The notes beneath the pieces were generated by a model. It had not been told where the DNA came from. It worked only from the letters and a program-made list of their open reading frames with translations, and did not search any database. A stretch of 64,000 nucleotides of DNA from Shouchella clausii (GTDB lineage Bacteria > Bacillota > Bacilli > Bacillales > Bacillaceae_D), in contig NZ_BCXJ01000002.1 in the NCBI RefSeq assembly GCF_001598215.1, forward strand, positions 496,001-560,000, given 5' to 3'. The number at the start of each line of letters is the position of its first letter. Within the stretch, counting starts at the first letter, position 1. This document shows, piece by piece, positions 1 through 9,116 of the stretch. The position numbers were made by a program, and so were the translations under genes.

Positions 1-2017
1 CACCTGCTTCATTTCCTGCAAAAAGCCGTAATGTCAGCGATTCATCAATAGCCAAGTCGCTGCCAATTGTCAACACATCCCCATCGGCAAAGGCTGTTCC
101 ATTCTCTTTCGGATCAGAACCGTCAATCGTATATGCAGCCGACATCGCTTGCAGCACACTGAGTGTGATTTCAAGTTCTTCACTAGAAAACTCCCCACCT
201 TGAGGAGAAGCAGATACGGAAGGAAGCGTCTCGTCTTCTGTTTCCACTAAAATTACGCCATTTTGATGGGCTGCAAATGTCGCTTTCCCATTCTCAACAA
301 CTGTGCTGTCTCCCGTGTAGAAGTCACGGACTGTCTGCCCGTCGGAAAAGACAGAGGAAACATCAATCGTCGTTTCTCCCGTTGCACCGACCGCCACGAC
401 AACACGATCATCGACGCCATCCTCCACATAGGTGCGGCTAAATGTATACGGATTTGTGCCAATTTGCTTGTGCGCTCCTGCCCCTATCGCTAAATGGTTA
501 TTCCGAAATTGCCCCAACTTTTGCCAATGGCTTAATACGTCCTTATTTATAGAATCCCAGTTCATCGCTGAACGAGTGCCTTGCTGGGGATCAGATCCAG
601 TTGGCCCAAATGGCCGCGCTGTCTCATCGCCATAAAACAATTTGACCCCGCCAGGGAGTAACAGTAAATATGTTCCGCCATCGACCAGGCGCTCCCGTGG
701 ATATAAGTACGTGTCATGCTGAGAAAGGTAGCTTAACACATTGAAAGACGCGTCTGTATTGATCTGATTCGCGTAGCGGGAAAAAGTGTCTTCCATTGTG
801 TCCAATCGGTAAGCCGGGCCGTTCCCATGTTCCCCTTGGAACGTAAAATTAATGATCGAATCGAATCCATGATCAAAGTATTCGCTCCGCCCGACACCAT
901 GGCCCCAAACTTCGCCTACCATCCAAAAGTCATCCGTCCAGCTCGCTCCTGGTGCATCTGGATTTTCTACACGCCATGCCCACAGGGCTTCATTCGCTGC
1001 ATCCTTTAACTGCTGCCAACGGAACAACTCCACGTGTTTGGCCGTGTCGATACGGAAGCCATCAATTCCAAATTCTTCAACCCAAGCCGCAAGCCATTGC
1101 ACAATATAATCAGCCGGAGCCACGTCTAGATCACGGCGTAAATCGCTCGCAGCTGGAACGATCCAGTCCTCATAGCCCTCTTGTCGCTCTTGGTTCCACT
1201 TCGTCTCTAACAAGGGAGGCAAGCCGACACGATGTGTTAACTCCGTCCGAAAGTCGGGCAAACCGGCTAAGCACATTGTAATCTCACTGTTTCCACACGA
1301 TTCATACCCGCCAATTCCTGCGCGGATCCAAGGCCCCCACCATGTGCTCCACGCCGATGCATCCTCATAATGAATATGGTCGTGGACATCGTGCCAAGTT
1401 TGCCCTTCACCTGGCACCCAATCCTCGGATACGCCTGGATTCCCGAATCCATATTGATTCATATCTTTAATGGTGTTGTAGCCTGGATGGTTCATCACTA
1501 CATCTAAGACAACGCGAATTCCTTGTTCGTGAGCCGTGTTGACGAACTCGCGCATTTCCTCGACTGTCCCCATATTTTGGTCGACTGTTGTATAGTCCAA
1601 CGCATAGTAACCATGGTACGCATAATGGGCAAAATCGCCATCTGGGCCACCGCCGACCCAGCCGTGAATCTGTTCGTAAGGAGCCGAGATCCAAATCGTG
1701 TTGATCCCTAACTCTGTAAAATAACCCTCATTGAGCTTATCGGTTAACCCTTGGAGATCCCCGCCATGAAACGTTCCGATGTTTTGACCCCATGCGTCTT
1801 CTTGCGGCCGGCCATATGAATCGTTGTTGGATGGATTTCCGTCGTTAAAGCGGTCAGTTATCGCAAAATAAACCGTTGCGTTATCCCATGAAAATGGTTT
1901 CTGATCGATGTTTTGCGAAGCATATGCGTCATTCATAGAGGGAGGAGACAACAAAAATGAAAACGTTATCATAAATATAAACGCTAAAAAAGTGCTGAAT
2001 TTGCTTATATCAACCAC
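1..2017 (-). CDS. Secreted alpha-amylase, GH13 (MalS-like), C-terminus off the left edge
   Basis: A glycoside hydrolase family 13 alpha-amylase that would cleave alpha-1,4-glucans outside the cell. The visible 672 residues start with a signal peptide ending near AYA-S. The four GH13 regions follow: DVVMNHPG, GFRIDTAKH (nucleophile near D324), GEVWG (acid/base near E369) and LSQHDT (near D435). The insert reading CGNSEITMCLAGLPDF resembles the MalS branch. After the barrel comes a stretch like the chitobiase/hexosaminidase C-terminal domain (YTIDGSDP), and the frame is still open at base 1. I chose the GTG at 2017 because AAGGAGAGG lies 8 bases upstream. The gene is monocistronic at its 5' end with a palindromic operator upstream. 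Function is confident; exact substrate is not. Confidence 0.9.
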   Translation of the reverse strand, partial: MVDISKFSTFLAFIFMITFSFLLSPPSMNDAYASQNIDQKPFSWDNATVYFAITDRFNDGNPSNNDSYGRPQEDAWGQNIGTFHGGDLQGLTDKLNEGYFTELGINTIWISAPYEQIHGWVGGGPDGDFAHYAYHGYYALDYTTVDQNMGTVEEMREFVNTAHEQGIRVVLDVVMNHPGYNTIKDMNQYGFGNPGVSEDWVPGEGQTWHDVHDHIHYEDASAWSTWWGPWIRAGIGGYESCGNSEITMCLAGLPDFRTELTHRVGLPPLLETKWNQERQEGYEDWIVPAASDLRRDLDVAPADYIVQWLAAWVEEFGIDGFRIDTAKHVELFRWQQLKDAANEALWAWRVENPDAPGASWTDDFWMVGEVWGHGVGRSEYFDHGFDSIINFTFQGEHGNGPAYRLDTMEDTFSRYANQINTDASFNVLSYLSQHDTYLYPRERLVDGGTYLLLLPGGVKLFYGDETARPFGPTGSDPQQGTRSAMNWDSINKDVLSHWQKLGQFRNNHLAIGAGAHKQIGTNPYTFSRTYVEDGVDDRVVVAVGATGETTIDVSSVFSDGQTVRDFYTGDSTVVENGKATFAAHQNGVILVETEDETLPSVSASPQGGEFSSEELEITLSVLQAMSAAYTIDGSDPKENGTAFADGDVLTIGSDLAIDESLTLRLFAGNEAG

Positions 2018-2045
2018 GATTCTATCCTCTCCTTATCATTTTAAT

Positions 2046-2057
2046 GCAAACGTTTGC
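2046..2057. promoter_or_regulatory. Palindromic LacI/CcpA-type operator before the amylase
   Basis: GCAAACGTTTGC is a perfect 12-bp palindrome 28 bases upstream of the amylase start codon, just upstream of its ribosome binding site. It has the central CG and flanks typical of LacI-family operators (CcpA cre, MalR). That fits carbon-source control of an amylase, but the sequence does not show which repressor binds. The other repressor of this family in the window (45310-46317) has differently flanked candidate sites. Confidence 0.6.
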
Positions 2058-2420
2058 GTAAACAGGCAAAAAACAAGTAGAACGCACCCCCGAAAACGCA
2101 TTCAGCCCTAAATAATAACCATCACCTCAATAAACTTTTTAAATAAGGGCAGATTGAGCCAGCAAGAAAGGCAACATTGCTTTAATTTAAATCGTAAATT
2201 GCTTTCCCTTTCAACTCCTCCCTTCATTTTCTATTCATTGTAAAGTGATTTTTCTTAAAAATCAATAGATAGTCTCTATTTTTTCTTTTGTGTGGATACA
2301 TTCGATCTCGAAGTAGATTTTCTTGAAGACAAGATCATTTTAACCTGTCCATTTTTATTTTAAGCCGTCTAACAGTCATCCGCTTCTCAACCACTCTAAC
2401 TTTCCTCATAAACAAAGTGC
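2058..2420. other. Intergenic region between the amylase and the TetR operon
   Basis: No convincing gene. It is AT-rich and separates two divergent genes. It must hold the leftward amylase promoter, but no good -35/-10 pair was found. Short open frames here lack ribosome binding sites. Confidence 0.4.
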
Positions 2421-2449
2421 TTGACTTCTCAAACCCGAGTAAATATATT
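2421..2449 (+). promoter_or_regulatory. Sigma-A promoter of the tetR-ABC transporter operon
   Basis: TTGACT (2421-2426) and TATATT (2444-2449) are separated by exactly 17 bases. Transcription should start near 2456, just before the inverted repeat at 2464-2485. Confidence 0.65.
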
Positions 2450-2463
2450 AGGTTTATCAGATA

Positions 2464-2485
2464 ATTGACTGACGCATCAATCAGT
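2464..2485. promoter_or_regulatory. Inverted-repeat operator, probably for the adjacent TetR protein
   Basis: ATTGACTGA, a 4-base centre, then TCAATCAGT form an inverted repeat matching at 7 of 9 positions per arm. It lies just downstream of the predicted start site and before the regulator's ribosome binding site, where a bound TetR dimer would block transcription. Autoregulation is inferred. Confidence 0.5.
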
Positions 2486-2503
2486 AATAAAAAGGGGATG
2501 TTT

Positions 2504-3115
2504 ATGAGCACACTTGATAACAGGCGCCATTTAATGGAGGCTGCCTTAGCGCTTTTCGCCAAAGAAGGCTACCACAAAACGAAAGTATCCGACATTGTCA
2601 AACAAGTCGGCGTTGCCCAAGGTACTTTCTACTGGCACTTTAAAAACAAAGAGGAAATTGTCCTATGCATTTTGCAAGAAGGCGAACAGGCACTCCTGAA
2701 TGTCATCCGCTCTGGATACCGCCAAACAGAAGGAGATGTCGATGATATGGTCGAATCTTCGCGGCGATTAATGACCGACCTCTTCTCTTTTGCGCAAACA
2801 AATCCAGATTATATGCGGTTGTTGTTTAAAACAGGGCAAGATGCAGAAGAAAAGATTTGTCAGCATATCTCTCATACGCTCATCGCCATCGAAGAAGCGT
2901 TCGAACGCAATATAAAACGGGCCCAAGAACTGGAGATGTTGCCGAATGATGGTTCGAGCAAAAGACTTGCTGCTATGCTTGTTAGCTTGGTGCTTGGGAC
3001 CCTTGAGCGTTGGCTATTTTCGGAATCACCCCATTTAGACAATATCGCAGCTGAATCGTTGGCAGTTGAAATCGTTTCTTTTGAATTTTTTGGGCTACTC
3101 GGCAAAACAAAGTGA
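2504..3115 (+). CDS. TetR/AcrR family transcriptional regulator
   Basis: A 203-residue one-component regulator. The N-terminal 50 residues form the TetR helix-turn-helix (ALFAKEGYHKTKVSDIV ... GTFYWHFKNKEEI), followed by an all-helical ligand-binding domain. The ATG at 2504 has AAGGGG six bases upstream; an upstream in-frame TTG at 2465 lies inside the operator and lacks a binding site. The next gene starts 16 bases downstream, so the regulator is the first gene of the transporter operon and probably represses its own promoter. The ligand is unknown; a substrate of the transporter is the simplest guess. Confidence 0.85.
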   Translation: MSTLDNRRHLMEAALALFAKEGYHKTKVSDIVKQVGVAQGTFYWHFKNKEEIVLCILQEGEQALLNVIRSGYRQTEGDVDDMVESSRRLMTDLFSFAQTNPDYMRLLFKTGQDAEEKICQHISHTLIAIEEAFERNIKRAQELEMLPNDGSSKRLAAMLVSLVLGTLERWLFSESPHLDNIAAESLAVEIVSFEFFGLLGKTK

Positions 3116-3131
3116 GTGGAGGTGACCTTTT

Positions 3132-4046
3132 TTGGGATTTTTGAAAAAAGTTGTCGTACAAGTCATACCGAGCTTGCTCATCTTAACATTGATCATTTTT
3201 TTCCTTGTTTATGTTGCTGGTGATCCTGTTTCCGTGATGCTTCCTGAAAATGCGACTGCCGCGGACCGTGAAGTGTTGCGTGAAGCATTAGGTTTAAATG
3301 AACCTTTTTTCATACAATATCTGCATTTTTTAAGTGACCTCCTCCGTGGCGATTTTGGGATGTCCCTGCAATACCAGCAGCCCGCAATTGATCTTGTGTT
3401 CAGCCGCTTATGGGCAACGTTAGCTCTATCCATTGTAGCGATGATGATCGCGATTGCGATTTCCATCCCCCTTGGCATTTATGCTGCCATTAAGCGGAAT
3501 ACGTTTGTCGATGTGCTTATTTCAGGATTGTCGATTGTCGGCAAGGCCATGCCAAACTTTTGGATTGGGATTATGCTTATTCTCTTTCTTGCAGTCGCTA
3601 TTCCCATATTTCCTGTTTCAGGCGCAGCGACACCGCTTCATTTTGTTTTGCCAGCCTTTACGCTTGGCATCGCCCTAGCAGCGGAAATGACGCGGCTCAC
3701 ACGGGCTAGTATTTTGGAAGTGATCGACCAAGAATATGTCCAAACAGCGAGAAGTAAAGGCCAAAAAGAAAGCATTGTCATTTTTAAACATGTGTTTTTA
3801 AATGCGTTAATTCCGGTTATTACGATCATCGGTCTACAATTTCCACAGTTGATTGGCGGTGCGATTGTTGTCGAAACAGTCTTTTCATGGCCGGGGGTAG
3901 GCCGCTTGTTGCTCTCCTCAATGGGAGCAAGCGATATGGCGGTTATTCAAGCGATTGTATTTGTCATTGCGCTCATTACGATTGTTGTAAATTTATTGAC
4001 CGATTTGCTTTATCGCGTGCTTGACCCACGCATTAAATACAACTAG
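3132..4046 (+). CDS. ABC transporter permease, OppB/DppB type
   Basis: A 304-residue inner-membrane permease of a peptide/nickel-type importer, the usual length for DppB/OppB. An N-terminal membrane segment, an extracellular loop and about five further helices are visible. The coupling-helix region before ARSKG (EYVQTARSKGQ) contacts the ATPase, and the family C-terminus LLYRVLDPRIKYN is intact. The start is TTG at 3132, with GGAGGTGA six bases upstream. It pairs with the permease starting at 4063. Confidence 0.9.
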   Translation: MGFLKKVVVQVIPSLLILTLIIFFLVYVAGDPVSVMLPENATAADREVLREALGLNEPFFIQYLHFLSDLLRGDFGMSLQYQQPAIDLVFSRLWATLALSIVAMMIAIAISIPLGIYAAIKRNTFVDVLISGLSIVGKAMPNFWIGIMLILFLAVAIPIFPVSGAATPLHFVLPAFTLGIALAAEMTRLTRASILEVIDQEYVQTARSKGQKESIVIFKHVFLNALIPVITIIGLQFPQLIGGAIVVETVFSWPGVGRLLLSSMGASDMAVIQAIVFVIALITIVVNLLTDLLYRVLDPRIKYN

Positions 4047-4062
4047 GCTAGGAGAATCGTTC

Positions 4063-4959
4063 ATGGAGGCTACTTCTAAACAAAAGAAAGCGAATCGAGC
4101 CCGTTTTTTTGCCCACCTCTCTCCTTTAGGCTTGGCAGGGTTGGTCATCGTTTTCCTAATTGCCGTGCTTGCTGTTTTCGCGCCATGGATTGTTCCCCAC
4201 GATCCTTTTCAAATTGATGCGACTCAACGCCTAATCCCGCCAGCGTGGATGGAAAATGGCTCCAGCTTGCACTGGCTCGGCACCGACCATCTAGGGCGAG
4301 ATGTGCTCAGCCGTCTTATTTACGGAGGGCGTGTTTCCCTTTTTGTCGGCATCGTCTCTGTTGTAATTGCTGGTTTCATTGGTCTGACATTCGGCCTTGC
4401 TTCCGGCTATTTAGGCGGTTGGCTCGATGCACTCATCATGCGCTTTGTTGATGCTATGCTTGCCATTCCAACGTTGTTGCTTGTCCTTGTGGCAATGGTG
4501 ATGCTTGAACCGTCGATTGCCACACTGATTCTGATCATTGGACTGACAAGTTGGGTTCAGTATACTCGCGTTGTCCGCGGTGAAGTGCTTAGTGTAAAGG
4601 AAAGGGAATTTGTCCAGTCTGCCAACACGCTTGGAGCAAGCCGTACTTATATTGTTCGGAAACATATTCTGCCAAACGTTTTGTCTTCCTTTATTGTGAT
4701 TGCCACCATTGGTATTGGCACAGCGATTTTAACAGAGTCCTCTCTTAGTTTTCTTGGCTTTGGCGTTCAGCCCCCTGACATCACTTGGGGAGGAATGCTA
4801 AACGACGGGCGCAACTATCTAGCCACAAGCTGGTGGGTTGCGACATTTCCTGGTATAGCCATTACAGTCACGGTTCTTTCCTTTACCTTTTTAGGGGATT
4901 GGTTACGGGACTTATTGGACCCACGCTTCACACGAGGAGGCATAAAGGATGACAAATAG
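4063..4959 (+). CDS. ABC transporter permease, OppC/DppC type
   Basis: A 298-residue second permease. It shows the family's N-terminal helix, the extracellular GTDHLGRDVLSRLIYGGR motif and the coupling motif EFVQSANTLGAS before the last helices. I set the start at ATG 4063, with TAGGAG about eight bases upstream; a TTG frame opening at 4021 lies inside the previous gene and lacks a binding site. Its last 11 bases overlap the following ATPase gene, which suggests translational coupling. Confidence 0.9.
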   Translation: MEATSKQKKANRARFFAHLSPLGLAGLVIVFLIAVLAVFAPWIVPHDPFQIDATQRLIPPAWMENGSSLHWLGTDHLGRDVLSRLIYGGRVSLFVGIVSVVIAGFIGLTFGLASGYLGGWLDALIMRFVDAMLAIPTLLLVLVAMVMLEPSIATLILIIGLTSWVQYTRVVRGEVLSVKEREFVQSANTLGASRTYIVRKHILPNVLSSFIVIATIGIGTAILTESSLSFLGFGVQPPDITWGGMLNDGRNYLATSWWVATFPGIAITVTVLSFTFLGDWLRDLLDPRFTRGGIKDDK

Positions 4960-5752
4960 ACCTTTGCTTAGTGTAAATGAGCTTGTAACAGCGTTTGCTT
5001 CTGGCAGCGACTCAAAACCGGTTGTCAATGGCATTTCATTTCATGTTTATCCTGGTGAAATTGTAGCCATTGTCGGCGAATCAGGTAGCGGAAAAAGTGT
5101 GACGTCTCTTTCGATCATGGGTCTGTTAAATAGAAACGCTACCATTCGCGGCTCTATCCTTTATGAAGGGCAAGAGTTACTGACTATGTCAGCAACTGAA
5201 CGTAGACGATTGCGTGGCAAAGAAATGTCGATGATTTTCCAAGAGCCGATGTCGTCTTTAAATCCAATGTTACGCATTCAGACGCAAATTGCCGAAGTAC
5301 TTAAAATCCATAACCGTAGCTGGAGTAAATCCGCTATTGCTAAAAAAGTGATTGATTTGCTGGAACAAGTCGACATTCCAACCCCTGAAGAAACGGCAAA
5401 ACGCTTTCCACACCAATTGTCTGGAGGCATGCGGCAACGGGTGATGATCGCCATCGCCATCGCCTGTCAACCAAAATTGTTAATTGCGGATGAACCGACA
5501 ACAGCACTCGATGTCACGACGCAAGCGCAAATTTTAGCGCTTATGAAACGGTTAAACAAACAAAACGGGACTGGAATCGTATTTATTACCCATGATTTAA
5601 GTGTAGTCGCTGATATCGCTGACCGGGTTCTTGTGATGCATGCCGGCAAAATTGTCGAAGAAGCGACTGTCTTCGACTTATTTGACAAACCGCAACACCC
5701 TTATACAATTGGCCTGTTAAAGGCAATGCCGACATTGGACGCAAGCTTTTAG
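4949..5752 (+). CDS. ABC transporter ATP-binding protein, OppD/DppD type
   Basis: A 267-residue ATPase driving peptide-type import. Walker A GESGSGKS is at residues 43-50, the signature motif is LSGGMRQR, Walker B is [12 protein letters not shown] and the switch histidine is in FITHDLSVV. The C-terminus ends soon after PYTIGLL, so the oligopeptide-transporter C-terminal extension seen in longer OppD proteins (about 320-350 residues) is largely missing. It pairs with the second ATPase encoded 103 bases downstream. Confidence 0.9.
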   Translation: MTNRPLLSVNELVTAFASGSDSKPVVNGISFHVYPGEIVAIVGESGSGKSVTSLSIMGLLNRNATIRGSILYEGQELLTMSATERRRLRGKEMSMIFQEPMSSLNPMLRIQTQIAEVLKIHNRSWSKSAIAKKVIDLLEQVDIPTPEETAKRFPHQLSGGMRQRVMIAIAIACQPKLLIADEPTTALDVTTQAQILALMKRLNKQNGTGIVFITHDLSVVADIADRVLVMHAGKIVEEATVFDLFDKPQHPYTIGLLKAMPTLDASF

Positions 5753-5855
5753 TTTGCTTAGTGTCATTCTCGGCAATCCCTCAGGCTTAGCTAATGGATA
5801 GCCAACAATTATTATGAATGGACGCTGCATGTATCCAGGAAAGGTGGAAAAAAAG

Positions 5856-6686
5856 ATGGAAACGACGAGTGAATTGCTTCTTGATGTACGCCATCTGAGC
5901 AAAACATTTCCATTGAAAAAAAGCAAAACAAACAAAGCATCTTCCTTTAAAGCAGTGGATGACGTCAGTTTCCAAGTTTTTAAAGGAGAAACATTGGGCA
6001 TTGTCGGCGAGTCAGGTAGTGGAAAATCAACGGTGGCGAAAATGATTTTGCAGCTCTTGGAACCCACTAGCGGGGAAATCTATTTTTTAGGACAAAACAT
6101 TGCCAACCAGTCAAAAGTGGAAAGAAAAGCGACTAAAAGGCGTATGCAGGCAGTGTTCCAAGACCCATATGCGTCGTTAAACCCGAGGATGAGGGCTAAG
6201 GAAATCGTCACAGAACCGCTCATTCTCCATAAGCAACTAAACAAGAAAAACCGGAACGACAAAGCGCTTGAATTATTGCATGAGGTTGGCTTAAGCGAGC
6301 AGCATTTAAACCGGTTTCCCCACGAATTCAGCGGTGGGCAACGGCAACGTTTAAGCATCGCCAGAGCGATCGCCTTAAAACCAGATCTAATCATATGTGA
6401 TGAGGCTGTCTCTGCCCTTGACGTGTCCATCCAAGCGCAAATTTTAAAGTTGCTCAAGTCATTGCAAACGTCATATGGGCTTTCTTATATTTTTATTGCC
6501 CATGGATTGCCGACTGTGAAACAGCTTAGCAACCGTGTCGCGATTATGCATAAAGGCAAGCTCGTCGAGATCGGAGAAACAAACGACATTTTCCAATCCC
6601 CAGAGCACACTTATACAAAATCACTGTTAAAAGCCGTGCCACCTTCTCATCCTAGAGACAGGCACAAACAATCTATTGGAGGGTAA
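5856..6686 (+). CDS. ABC transporter ATP-binding protein, OppF/DppF type
   Basis: A 276-residue second ATPase of the importer. Walker A GESGSGKS is at residues 51-58, with signature FSGGQRQR and the C-terminal Opp motif HTYTKSLL. Two deviations are visible: Walker B reads CDEAVSALD where Pro normally follows Glu, and the switch loop reads IAHGLPTV instead of the common SHDLSVV. The catalytic Glu and His are kept, so it should be active. The start is ATG 5856, with AAAGGTGG eight bases upstream; an ATG at 5814 has no binding site. It ends four bases before the binding-protein gene. Confidence 0.88.
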   Translation: METTSELLLDVRHLSKTFPLKKSKTNKASSFKAVDDVSFQVFKGETLGIVGESGSGKSTVAKMILQLLEPTSGEIYFLGQNIANQSKVERKATKRRMQAVFQDPYASLNPRMRAKEIVTEPLILHKQLNKKNRNDKALELLHEVGLSEQHLNRFPHEFSGGQRQRLSIARAIALKPDLIICDEAVSALDVSIQAQILKLLKSLQTSYGLSYIFIAHGLPTVKQLSNRVAIMHKGKLVEIGETNDIFQSPEHTYTKSLLKAVPPSHPRDRHKQSIGG

Positions 6687-6689
6687 AAC

Positions 6690-8222
6690 ATGAAAAAACC
6701 AGTTTCTTTTATAACCATTTCTGCTGTTACACTGGCGCTCCTTGCTTCCTGTGGCTTTGAAGATCCTGATACGAACGATACGACCAATGACGATACAGCG
6801 TCTGGCAATGGCCAGCTAACGATTGCCAACCCTGCCGACATCACTACGTTTGACCCTCATAACAATAGCGTCATTACGACTTCGGCTGTACTCGTAAATG
6901 TGTACAATAAGTTGTTAAAACGGGATGAAGCAGGAGAAATCATTCCTGATTTGGCGGAGACTTGGGACACGATAGATGATGTAACTTGGGAATTCCAATT
7001 ACGTGATGACGTTACTTTTCATAACGGCGATCCGTTTACGGCGGAAGATGTCAAATTCTCATTGGAACGAGTTGCAAACGATACGACGCTCCAGCAATAT
7101 GCCACATTCAGCCAAATTGAAAACGTGGAAATAGTAGATGACCATACCATTCAAATTAAAACAGCTGAGCCTGACCCACAATTGCTCAGTCGCCTCTCCA
7201 CTCCAGCGGCAAGCATGTTGCCAAAAGACTACTTTGACGAAGTAGGCGCTGATGAGTTTTTCAATGCCCCGGTTGGAACAGGTCCATTTCAATTTGAATC
7301 TTGGCAACAAGATGAGGCCGTCGTATTAAGCAAATATGAAGGCTATTTTGAAGGAGAGCCGAATTGGGAAACCGTTCGCTTCAGTGTGGTGCCTGAAGAC
7401 TCAACCCGCGTATCCGAGCTTCTTACCGGCGGCGTCGATATCGCCTTCAATATTCCAACAGCTGACATGGAGCGGATTGACAACAATGATGGCACCCATA
7501 TGGCATTAGAACCGATCCAACGCGTCATCCAAATTTGGCTATCCAATGAAGAAGGAGAAACTACAGCTGACCCAGCCGTAAGAGAAGCGATTGATTTGGC
7601 CATCGACAATCAGGTGATCATCGATGAAATTCTTCAAGGCAGCGCTACAGCAACTCGGACTCACATCACGCCGGGAAACTTTGGCTCCGATCCTTCTTTA
7701 TATGACACGTACGAGTACGACCCAGAACGAGCAAAGGAAATTCTTGCTGAAGCTGGCTATGAAGATGGCGTGACAATCGATATGTCCGTCAATAATTACT
7801 ATACGGAAATGGCGGAAGTGGTCGGTGGTATGTTAGCTGATGTCGGCATTACAGCTAATATCGAACTGATTGAACAAAGCCAGTTTGCCAACCGGTTATT
7901 TAATGGCGAGTTAGAAGAAGCAGTCTTTGTCGGCTGGGGAAATGACATGTTTGATGCGAGCGTGCTCGATTTCTTTAAAGAAGAGGGAGTCGCTCCTTAT
8001 ACCAACCCTGAGATTGAACAGCTCCTTGAAGATGCGGCCTATAATATGGATGAGGAAGAACGTGCCGCCCAATATCAACAAGTTCAACAAATTTTAGCTG
8101 AAGATCGTGGCGCTGTTTATTTATTCCAGCTTCAAGGGCGATACGGCGTGAGTGACCGTTTGGACTACACACCAAGGCTTGATGAGCTCTATTACGCAAA
8201 CGAAATCAAATTGGCCGAATAA
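6690..8222 (+). CDS. Peptide-type ABC transporter substrate-binding lipoprotein
   Basis: A 510-residue family 5 extracellular solute-binding protein. The signal peptide ends in lipobox LLASC, so the mature protein is lipid-anchored at Cys21. Family hallmarks include DLAETW near the start, VTFHNGDPFTAEDVKFSLERV, and GTGPFQFESW in the middle. The mature protein is strongly acidic, as is common in alkaliphile surface proteins. Substrates of this family include di- and oligopeptides, nickel and glutathione, and the sequence does not decide among them. Placing the binding protein after its permeases and ATPases is less common than placing it first. Confidence 0.9.
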   Translation: MKKPVSFITISAVTLALLASCGFEDPDTNDTTNDDTASGNGQLTIANPADITTFDPHNNSVITTSAVLVNVYNKLLKRDEAGEIIPDLAETWDTIDDVTWEFQLRDDVTFHNGDPFTAEDVKFSLERVANDTTLQQYATFSQIENVEIVDDHTIQIKTAEPDPQLLSRLSTPAASMLPKDYFDEVGADEFFNAPVGTGPFQFESWQQDEAVVLSKYEGYFEGEPNWETVRFSVVPEDSTRVSELLTGGVDIAFNIPTADMERIDNNDGTHMALEPIQRVIQIWLSNEEGETTADPAVREAIDLAIDNQVIIDEILQGSATATRTHITPGNFGSDPSLYDTYEYDPERAKEILAEAGYEDGVTIDMSVNNYYTEMAEVVGGMLADVGITANIELIEQSQFANRLFNGELEEAVFVGWGNDMFDASVLDFFKEEGVAPYTNPEIEQLLEDAAYNMDEEERAAQYQQVQQILAEDRGAVYLFQLQGRYGVSDRLDYTPRLDELYYANEIKLAE

Positions 8223-8242
8223 GGCATAAGGAGAATAGAAAC

Positions 8243-8692
8243 ATGAACCTTCCAGCTTTATCGCAATGGGAAGCTTTTATGGTGGAAACGTTGCTTGCTA
8301 AAGGCATGGAGCGACAAACACTCATTGACTTGTTGAAAGCTAAAGATGCCGAAACACTGAACAGCTTTGACGACACATTCGATTATCATGAACTCATTAC
8401 GGCCGCGGAAACTGCTTTCGACGACTTTTCGCAAGCAGTGCAAGTAGGCTACACCATTAAATTTGTGTCGAAATTCGGGATTAAACGCTTGCTTGGTTTA
8501 AAATATGGACTGGAGGAAGGCATTGACTACCAAATGGCAGACGACCGATTTGACAATCTTACACTGACAGCGGCACAATTAGCTGAATTTAAAGCAATGC
8601 TGTCACCAAACTGGAAAGTGTTTAACGAAATCAATGGGAATGGGACTTTTACCGTCTCCATTCTCCACGCAACACTTGTAAACAAAACGTAA
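8243..8692 (+). CDS. Unrecognised 149-aa protein, last gene of the transporter operon
   Basis: I do not recognise this family. It is an acidic, soluble-looking, mostly helical protein with no signal peptide or membrane segment. The start is well supported: AAGGAG lies nine bases before ATG 8243. It follows the binding-protein gene by 20 bases and is followed by a strong terminator, so it belongs to the operon. Possible roles are a peptidase-like accessory or a regulator, but no motif supports either. Confidence 0.7.
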   Translation: MNLPALSQWEAFMVETLLAKGMERQTLIDLLKAKDAETLNSFDDTFDYHELITAAETAFDDFSQAVQVGYTIKFVSKFGIKRLLGLKYGLEEGIDYQMADDRFDNLTLTAAQLAEFKAMLSPNWKVFNEINGNGTFTVSILHATLVNKT

Positions 8693-8731
8693 TCTTCTGC
8701 TTCATGACATTAGTTTAAAATTGCCATTAAC

Positions 8732-8770
8732 AAAATGAAGCTCTAAGCAAACGCTTAGGGCTTCATTTTA
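8732..8770. terminator. Bidirectional terminator between the transporter operon and yrhC
   Basis: AAAATGAAGCTCTAAG pairs with CGCTTAGGGCTTCATTTT around a short loop. The A-rich left and T-rich right flanks let it work on both strands for the convergent genes. Confidence 0.75.
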
Positions 8771-8786
8771 CGTGGAGTTGTTTGTC

Positions 8787-9026
8787 TTATTCGTGTTTGT
8801 TCAATTTTCGTTTAGCCAAGTAAGAAAGGCCAAAGCAACAACCGGCAAATACAATAGCAGCTCCAATAATGCCTGAATATATCTGTACACTTGCATCATG
8901 TATTTGGTAAGGCTCAGGCAGCCAAAAACCAATTGTCAAAAATAAACCCGCCCCTAAAAACAACAAGCAGAACAACTGATAATCATGCTGATCCTGTTTC
9001 AAACGTTGAATCGTCTTTTCGTCCAT
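8787..9026 (-). CDS. yrhC: YrhC-like small membrane protein
   Basis: A 79-residue protein with two hydrophobic segments (LFCLLFLGAGLFLTIGFW and YSGIIGAAIVFAGCCFGLSYL) and a basic C-terminus. It resembles the YrhC family of Bacillus in length, topology and place downstream of mtnN. GAGGAGG precedes the ATG. In B. subtilis mccA and mccB lie between mtnN and yrhC; here only 90 bases separate them. The function of YrhC is not known. Confidence 0.75.
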   Translation of the reverse strand: MDEKTIQRLKQDQHDYQLFCLLFLGAGLFLTIGFWLPEPYQIHDASVQIYSGIIGAAIVFAGCCFGLSYLAKRKLNKHE

Positions 9027-9116
9027 TAGACTGCCTCCTCTCCTACTGCTCTCCTTTTCTATCTTAACAGATCAAAAGAAGTTCGAAAGGCGAAGACTTT
9101 TGCTAATAGAGGAAAA

